Source: Candidatus Roizmanbacteria bacterium CG22_combo_CG10-13_8_21_14_all_34_12
GTDB taxonomy: Bacteria > Patescibacteriota > Microgenomatia > UBA1406 > GWC2-37-13
DNA: 5,948 bases
Assembly (NCBI GenBank): GCA_002786595.1
Contig: PCTC01000054.1
Span: forward strand, 169 to 6,116
Direction of reading: 5' to 3'
Shown here: one piece after another, positions 1 through 5,948 of the stretch
Layout: each line of letters begins with the position of its first letter
Numbering within the stretch: the stretch's first letter is position 1
Notes under the pieces: model-generated
What the model saw: the letters and a program-made list of their open reading frames with translations, nothing else
Told to the model about the DNA's origin: nothing
The model's database searches: none
Program-made: the position numbers and the translations under genes

Positions 1-499
1 CCTTTTTATTTTTAAGAATATTTTTAAAAAGGATTCGATCTTTCTTCATATCAACAAAAACTATATCCTGTTTCCTTTTACCATCGTAGATATATTTAAT
101 GATTGTCATAACGGCTAGTCCAAGCGGGAAAATAAACTCCGTTTTTTTTCTGTGACCTTCAATCTCTTTAAATAATGGAATATAATCATAGATACTGTCT
201 GTTGAAAGTTGAGCCGGAAGAGGTTGCTGGATTATGATGCCGGTTACGTCTTTATTAAAGACTTCTTTTTTTAATAAATTAGCAAAATCAATAAAATTCG
301 GGGTTTTTGTCAAATGAATTAATTTAAAATCTATCTTCAAAGCCTTTGCCATTTCAGACTTTATTTTTACAAAAGAAAGTTGTTCTGGGGCGCTGCCGAC
401 TAAAAATACCGATAGTCCAATCCGCTTTTTTATTGTTTTGCGTTCCTTTTTAAGTATTGCTAGAAGATTATTTGCGATTTTCTTACCATCAATAAACAT
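1..499 (-). CDS. folD: FolD-like protein (methylenetetrahydrofolate dehydrogenase/cyclohydrolase family), 3' end cut by window edge
   Basis: My translation from the ATG at 499 runs 166 codons without a stop and leaves the window at base 1. Family members interconvert methylene-, methenyl- and formyl-tetrahydrofolate in the cytoplasm. Seen: MFIDGKKIA at the start (family pattern I-L-D-G-K-x-I-A), LSVFLVGSAPEQLSFVKIK at 29-47 (family L-a-V-i-L-V-G-x-x-p-a-S-x-x-Y-V-x-x-K), GIIIQQPLP at 87-95 (family GIIVQLPLP), and KEIEG at 111-115 (family KDVDG). The catalytic lysine (K47) and Gln91 are kept. The usual Tyr is Phe43 and the usual Asp of KDVDG is Glu. The stretch between KEIEG and the PCTP-like segment (FPLG, 124-127) is about 12 residues shorter than normal. 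The NADP-binding G-R-S-x-x-V-G-x-P motif is replaced around 146-160 by IVFVDMKKDRILF. The fold assignment is firm. Whether the protein still has dehydrogenase or cyclohydrolase activity is doubtful. It starts 20 nt after the gyrA stop with no Shine-Dalgarno sequence. Confidence 0.85.
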   Translation of the reverse strand, partial: MFIDGKKIANNLLAILKKERKTIKKRIGLSVFLVGSAPEQLSFVKIKSEMAKALKIDFKLIHLTKTPNFIDFANLLKKEVFNKDVTGIIIQQPLPAQLSTDSIYDYIPLFKEIEGHRKKTEFIFPLGLAVMTIIKYIYDGKRKQDIVFVDMKKDRILFKNILKNKK

Positions 500-506
500 G
501 GTGACA

Positions 507-515
507 ATTATACCA
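507..515 (-). promoter_or_regulatory. Extended -10 promoter element just upstream of the folD-like gene
   Basis: The minus strand reads TGGTATAAT, a perfect extended -10 (TGnTATAAT), followed by 7 nt and then the ATG at 499. With normal -10 to +1 spacing the transcript would begin at 500 or 499, so the mRNA would have a 0-1 nt leader. This fits the absence of a Shine-Dalgarno sequence. The best -35-like hexamer at an 18-bp spacing is GTGCCA (4 of 6 match to TTGACA), inside the gyrA 3' end. An extended -10 can work with a weak -35. The motif is seen in the sequence. Promoter function and leaderless translation are inferred. Confidence 0.5.
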
Positions 516-519
516 TATT

Positions 520-3024
520 TTATACACTGGTGGCACTGACAATTCGATCGGCTTTTTCGGAAAATCTCATCAATATGACGCCTTTTGCGGTTCGTGACCG
601 TGAAGGAATGCTGCTTATGTCCATTTTGACTATCTGACCTAAAGCGCTGGTTATTATGATTGTGGTATCTTCAGGTTCGATAATTTCAGAAAAAGCTACT
701 GAACCAATTTTTTTATCAACAGAGGTGATTTTAACTCCTTTTCCACCTCTATGCTGCCCTTTAAAATTAGATAGTTTAGTTTTCTTCCCTATTCCCCTCT
801 CGGTTAGCACTAAAATATCCTTTTTAAACTCTGCATCCGAAAAAACATCAGCCGCGATAACTTCATGATCTTCGGAAGGTTCTATATCCATGCCTTTGAC
901 GCCAATTGAGGCCCGTCCGGTTGATCTGATCTCTTTTTCTTTAAAAACGATTGCTTTACCATTTTTTGAAGCTAAAATAACATTTTTGGTCCCGTCAGTT
1001 AATTTAACCCAAAGAAGTTCATCACTTTTTTCCAAACGAATAGCTATAATGCCGTTGGTTCGGATGTTGATATAGTCTTCAAAAGATGATTTTTTAACAG
1101 TTCCGTACTTTGTTGACATGATCACAAACATACTTTTAGCTTTATCCATCGTTTCTACGCTATAATTAAGTATTGAAGTTATTTTTTCTTCAGGCTTAAG
1201 GGCAACGAGATTGATGATAGCTTTACCTTTGGAAATACGTGATCCAACAGGCACATCCCAAACTCGCGTTTGAAAGACTCGACCCTGGTTACTAAAGAAG
1301 AGCATATAATCGTGAGTCATTGCCGTGGTTATATAATATACATTATCAGTATCTTTTGTTTCCATTCCAGAGACTCCTTTGCCGCCCCGGTGTTGTAATC
1401 GGAAAGTTTCTCGGGGAATTTGTTTGATGTAACCTTCTTTAGTTAGAACAACAATTACTTCTTTATTTTCAATCAACTGTTCGTCAGTAATTTCGCCAGG
1501 TTTGAATTTCATCACCTGAGTTCGGCGCTCGTCTCCATATTTAGTTTTTAAATACAATATTTCGTCCCGGATAACTTTAAGAATTTTGAAAATATCCTTA
1601 AGTAAACTTTCCAAATAAGAGATAGTTTCTTTAAGAAGGGCTAACTCGTCTTCTATTTTATTTCTTTCCAAACCAGTCAAACGTCTTAACTGCATTTCCA
1701 TAATTGCCTGTGCCTGAAGTAGAGATAATCCAAATTTCTTCATCAATTTTTCCTTGGCTTCTGGTTCGTCTTTGGATTTCTTAATCACCGCAATCACTTC
1801 ATCAATATGATCAAGAGCAATTAGATAACCTTCGAGAATATGAGCGCGTGCTTTGGCTTCGGCTAGTTCGTACTCAGATCTTTTAACTATCACCTCAACA
1901 CGATTTCTAATATAGATTTCCAATATCGTTTTTAGAGATAATGTTTGTGGAACGCCATCAACAAGAGCCACGATATTAACAGGAAAAGAAGTCTGTAGAT
2001 TTGTGAATTTAAATAGATTATTTAACACTTTTTTGTAGGAAGCATCTTTTTTTAGTTCAATGACAACTCGAATTCCGTCTCGATCAGATTCATCACGAAG
2101 GTCTGAAATACCAACAATTTTTTTATCATTAACTAAGTTGGCAATTTTTTCAACCAACAAAGATTTATTGACTTGATAAGGAAGCTCATTCACTATGATA
2201 GCCATTTTACCTTTACCCATGTCCTCATCGGTTACGCGGGCCCGCATCATTATCGATTTTCTTCCAGTCGCATACATTTCTTTAATATCAGAAGCTCCGT
2301 AAATAAGGCCAGCGGTTGGAAAATCCGGACCTTTAACAAATGTCAATAAATCTTCCAAGGTGGTGTTAAACATTAATTCTTTTACATCTACCATTGGTGA
2401 CTTCTTTGCTTTTTTTTCCTCACCTAATTTTGCCTTATCAATCATAAAAACTAGAGCGTCAACTAATTCTGTTAAGTTATGTGGTGGAATTTTTGTTGCC
2501 ATACCGACGGCAATTCCTTCAGCGCCCATAAGTAACAGATTTGGAAGTTTGGCCGGTAAATAAACTGGTTCTTTTAAAGACCCATCAAAGTTGTCAATAA
2601 AAGGGGTCGTCTCTTTTTCAATATCGGTGACCATTTCGTCAGAAATCTTAGCCAGTTTGACTTCGGTATAACGCATGGCCGCTGGCGGATCACCGTCAAT
2701 TGATCCGAAGTTACCCTGACCTTTGATTAAGGGATAACGCATGGAAAAAGTTTGAGCTAAACGGGCGAGAGCTTCATAGACCGAAGAGTCACCATGAGGA
2801 TGATACTTTCCTAACACTTCTCCAACAACTTTTGCTGATTTAGAAAAACGGGCACTTGATGTCAAACCCAATTTATACATTGCATAAAGAATCCGGCGGT
2901 GGACTGGTTTTAAGCCGTCGCGAACATCAGGGAGCGCACGTGAAACGATGACAGACATTGCATAATCTAAATATGCGCGTTTCATTTCTCCATTAATTTC
3001 GGTTACCAGGATGTTATTTGCCAT
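520..3024 (-). CDS. gyrA: DNA gyrase subunit A
   Basis: This is the DNA-cleaving and DNA-wrapping subunit of type IIA topoisomerase gyrase (A2B2), which adds negative supercoils using ATP hydrolysed by GyrB. The protein has 834 residues, close to the family norm. Seen in order: N-terminal arm; breakage-reunion domain with [14 protein letters not shown] (31-44), [14 protein letters not shown] (73-86) and the catalytic AAMRYTE with Arg118-Tyr119; gate and coiled-coil region ending near [13 protein letters not shown] (441-453); then a C-terminal beta-pinwheel. A GyrA box QHRGGKG at 544-550 supports gyrase rather than topoisomerase IV ParC, and a second identical heptapeptide occurs at 757-763. 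The quinolone-region positions equivalent to E. coli Ser83 and Asp87 are Ser80 and Glu84, a wild-type-like state. A lysine-rich loop at about 199-222 makes this region about 20 residues longer than in common homologues. No acidic C-terminal tail is present. The ATG lies 3 nt after the ppa stop with no clear Shine-Dalgarno, so translation probably depends on coupling to ppa. Confidence 0.97.
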   Translation of the reverse strand: MANNILVTEINGEMKRAYLDYAMSVIVSRALPDVRDGLKPVHRRILYAMYKLGLTSSARFSKSAKVVGEVLGKYHPHGDSSVYEALARLAQTFSMRYPLIKGQGNFGSIDGDPPAAMRYTEVKLAKISDEMVTDIEKETTPFIDNFDGSLKEPVYLPAKLPNLLLMGAEGIAVGMATKIPPHNLTELVDALVFMIDKAKLGEEKKAKKSPMVDVKELMFNTTLEDLLTFVKGPDFPTAGLIYGASDIKEMYATGRKSIMMRARVTDEDMGKGKMAIIVNELPYQVNKSLLVEKIANLVNDKKIVGISDLRDESDRDGIRVVIELKKDASYKKVLNNLFKFTNLQTSFPVNIVALVDGVPQTLSLKTILEIYIRNRVEVIVKRSEYELAEAKARAHILEGYLIALDHIDEVIAVIKKSKDEPEAKEKLMKKFGLSLLQAQAIMEMQLRRLTGLERNKIEDELALLKETISYLESLLKDIFKILKVIRDEILYLKTKYGDERRTQVMKFKPGEITDEQLIENKEVIVVLTKEGYIKQIPRETFRLQHRGGKGVSGMETKDTDNVYYITTAMTHDYMLFFSNQGRVFQTRVWDVPVGSRISKGKAIINLVALKPEEKITSILNYSVETMDKAKSMFVIMSTKYGTVKKSSFEDYINIRTNGIIAIRLEKSDELLWVKLTDGTKNVILASKNGKAIVFKEKEIRSTGRASIGVKGMDIEPSEDHEVIAADVFSDAEFKKDILVLTERGIGKKTKLSNFKGQHRGGKGVKITSVDKKIGSVAFSEIIEPEDTTIIITSALGQIVKMDISSIPSRSRTAKGVILMRFSEKADRIVSATSV

Positions 3025-3027
3025 AAA

Positions 3028-3540
3028 TTATTTCATTGATTTCTTAATATCTTCGAATGCTTTTTCTTTTCCTAGAAAACTTTTTGTCTTAACCCATTTT
3101 CCCGGTTCGAGTTCTTTATAATGATTGAAAAAATGTTGAATTTTTTTCTTGGTCATTTCGTCCAAATCTGAAATATCGTTAATTTTAGAAAAAAATGGGT
3201 CGACTTTTAATGTTGGAACAGCAATTATTTTTGTATCAATTCCCGCTTCGTCTTCCATCTCAAGCATCCCGATTGGTCTACTCGGGATAACAGTTCCAGG
3301 GGCCACAGAATAACTTGAAATGACCAACACATCGGTTGGATCGCCGTCTTGGGCTTTGGTTCCTGGAATAAATCCATAGTTAAATGGATAGAACATTGCC
3401 GTAAAATTAAAACGATCAACCATAACTACTCCAGAATCTTTATCGAGTTCATATTTTATTGAAGATCCTTGAGGGATTTCAATAAAAACGTTTACCTCTT
3501 GTGGAGGATTTTTTCCGACGGAAAGCTTTTTTATATCCAT
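3028..3540 (-). CDS. ppa: Family I inorganic pyrophosphatase (soluble)
   Basis: This cytoplasmic Mg-dependent enzyme hydrolyses pyrophosphate to two phosphates and so pulls DNA, RNA, aminoacyl-tRNA and nucleotide-sugar synthesis forward. The protein has 170 residues; E. coli Ppa has about 176, and the residue numbering almost coincides. Seen active-site set: Glu21, Lys29, Glu31, Arg43, Tyr55 in YGFIPGT, the DGDPTD motif with Asp65, Asp67 and Asp70, Asp97 and Asp102 with Lys104 in EDEAGIDTK, and Tyr141-Lys142 in [10 protein letters not shown]. Every expected metal and phosphate ligand is present, so it should be active. There are no membrane segments, which excludes the proton-pumping type, and no DHH motifs, which excludes family II. 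The ATG at 3540 gives the usual family N-terminus. The bases before it are AT-only apart from one C and show no Shine-Dalgarno. It sits between gyrB and gyrA and is 3 nt from gyrA, so ppa and gyrA are very likely on one transcript. Confidence 0.97.
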   Translation of the reverse strand: MDIKKLSVGKNPPQEVNVFIEIPQGSSIKYELDKDSGVVMVDRFNFTAMFYPFNYGFIPGTKAQDGDPTDVLVISSYSVAPGTVIPSRPIGMLEMEDEAGIDTKIIAVPTLKVDPFFSKINDISDLDEMTKKKIQHFFNHYKELEPGKWVKTKSFLGKEKAFEDIKKSMK

Positions 3541-3667
3541 AAGTTTAAAATTTCTAATTTCTAATTACTAATTTCTAATCAATTTCAAATTTCTAACCTT
3601 TAATTTCTAAACTTTTTAAAATTTAGATTTAAAAATTGACTAAAAATTTCAAATTTAAAATTAAAAA
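3541..3667. other. AT-rich intergenic spacer between gyrB and ppa
   Basis: This is the largest gap between genes in the window, 127 nt, almost entirely A and T. The half next to ppa holds tandem TTTCTAA heptads. The half next to gyrB holds overlapping AAATTT and TTAAAA runs, such as AAATTTCAAATTT. I see no GC-containing stem followed by a T run, so no intrinsic terminator for gyrB can be called. I also see no convincing TTGACA/TATAAT pair on the minus strand, although so AT-rich a stretch could contain a ppa promoter that cannot be singled out by eye. No open frame of interest lies within it. Confidence 0.8.
3551..3610. repeat. Degenerate tandem heptad repeat, unit TTTCTAA (TTAGAAA on the minus strand)
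   Basis: Four contiguous 7-nt units occupy 3551-3578: TTTCTAA, TTTCTAA, TTACTAA, TTTCTAA. An 11-nt interruption at 3579-3589 follows, and then three units in register at 3590-3610: TTTCTAA, CCTTTAA, TTTCTAA. Five of the seven units are exact. The array lies wholly in the non-coding spacer upstream of ppa. It may come from replication slippage, or it may be a dispersed low-complexity repeat of this genome. A role as a binding site or promoter-flanking element is only a guess. Confidence 0.75.
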
Positions 3668-5659
<1,992 letters not shown>

Positions 5660-5948
5660 TTATTTTAATTCTACTTTTCCACCGGCTGTTTCAACTTTTT
5701 TCTTAGCTTCTTCAGCGGCAGGTTTTTTCACATCAACTAACAAATCTTTTGGTGCAGACTCTACTAGTTTTTTGGCATCCATGAGTCCTAGATTAGGAAG
5801 GATTTCTCGAACGGCTTTGATTACTCCTAATTTATTGTCTCCGGCGGCGGTCAAAACAACGGTAAAGCTGGTTTTTTCTTCAGCAGCAGGGGCAGCGCCT
5901 CCAGTGACTGGAGCAGCGGCAACTGGCATAGCAGAAACACCAAATTTT
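5660..5948 (-). CDS. rplL: 50S ribosomal protein L7/L12, 5' end cut by window edge
   Basis: This is the ribosomal stalk protein that recruits and stimulates translation GTPases (EF-Tu, EF-G, IF2). The frame stays open to the window edge. The residues KFGVSA before the first internal Met (codon at 5927-5929) match the end of the L7/L12 N-terminal dimerisation domain, so that Met is not the real start and the N-terminus lies outside. Seen next: an Ala/Pro/Gly-rich hinge ([18 protein letters not shown]), then the C-terminal domain with [10 protein letters not shown], the GTPase-contacting helix [25 protein letters not shown] and the end GGKVELK. One extra residue appears in REILPNLGL compared with the common REITGLGL. 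About 95 residues are visible out of an expected 120-130. The gene ends 54 nt before gyrB. In many bacteria rpoB follows rplL, so the arrangement here is different. Confidence 0.96.
   Translation of the reverse strand, partial: KFGVSAMPVAAAPVTGGAAPAAEEKTSFTVVLTAAGDNKLGVIKAVREILPNLGLMDAKKLVESAPKDLLVDVKKPAAEEAKKKVETAGGKVELK

Noticed and set aside
508..516. Two-codon mini-ORF ATG-GTA-TAA between gyrA and folD
   Set aside because: It coincides with the extended -10 element, and a 9-nt match of this kind is easily due to chance.
520..3024. Topoisomerase IV subunits ParC and ParE instead of gyrase
   Set aside because: GyrA boxes in the C-terminal domain and the full pinwheel favour gyrase. No second type IIA pair is visible for comparison.
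3225..3419. Minus-strand open frame inside ppa in another frame
   Set aside because: It overlaps the fully conserved pyrophosphatase active-site coding sequence and has no family resemblance.
5927..5929. ATG at 5929 as the start of rplL
   Set aside because: The frame continues upstream with KFGVSA, the conserved end of the L7/L12 N-terminal domain, so this Met is internal.

Overview
The window is a compact, AT-rich bacterial segment in which every recognisable gene lies on the minus strand. Read in the direction of transcription (right to left) the order is rplL (5' end cut by the window edge), gyrB, ppa, gyrA and a folD-like gene (3' end cut by the window edge). Lysine- and isoleucine-rich proteins, short intergenic gaps, TAA as the stop codon of all four genes whose ends are visible, an intergenic region of TTTCTAA-type heptads and an abbreviated, divergent FolD together suggest a Candidate Phyla Radiation (Patescibacteria) genome. 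That is an inference from style and not a phylogenetic result. The genetic code looks standard, with no in-frame TGA in the four complete or nearly complete frames.

Right part (5660-5948): the hinge and C-terminal domain of ribosomal stalk protein L7/L12. A 54-nt spacer follows, holding a GC-rich hairpin that directly abuts a Shine-Dalgarno-like sequence. This sequence fixes the gyrB start at the ATG at 5605 rather than the in-frame GTG at 5617. Centre right (3668-5605): DNA gyrase subunit B of the short, roughly 640-residue type, with all catalytic motifs but Asn in place of the usual Asp in the TOPRIM EGDSAGG motif. A 127-nt extremely AT-rich spacer with tandem heptad repeats separates it from ppa.

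Centre (3028-3540): a complete family I soluble inorganic pyrophosphatase. Only 3 nt separate it from gyrA (520-3024), a complete gyrase subunit A. Left part (1-499): a FolD-like protein (methylene-tetrahydrofolate dehydrogenase/cyclohydrolase family) whose N-terminal domain is clear. Its NADP-binding motif and several catalytic signatures are altered or missing. A perfect extended -10 promoter element lies so close to its ATG that the transcript may be leaderless.

Functionally, GyrB and GyrA form the A2B2 gyrase that introduces negative supercoils. The pyrophosphatase between them removes pyrophosphate released by nucleic-acid synthesis and by aminoacyl-tRNA and nucleotide metabolism. The L7/L12 gene places the cluster next to translation genes. 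I see no new mobile element, CRISPR array or defence system. The items most worth a second look are the degenerate FolD, its leaderless-type promoter, the Asp-to-Asn change in GyrB, the hairpin at the gyrB ribosome binding site and the heptad-repeat spacer.
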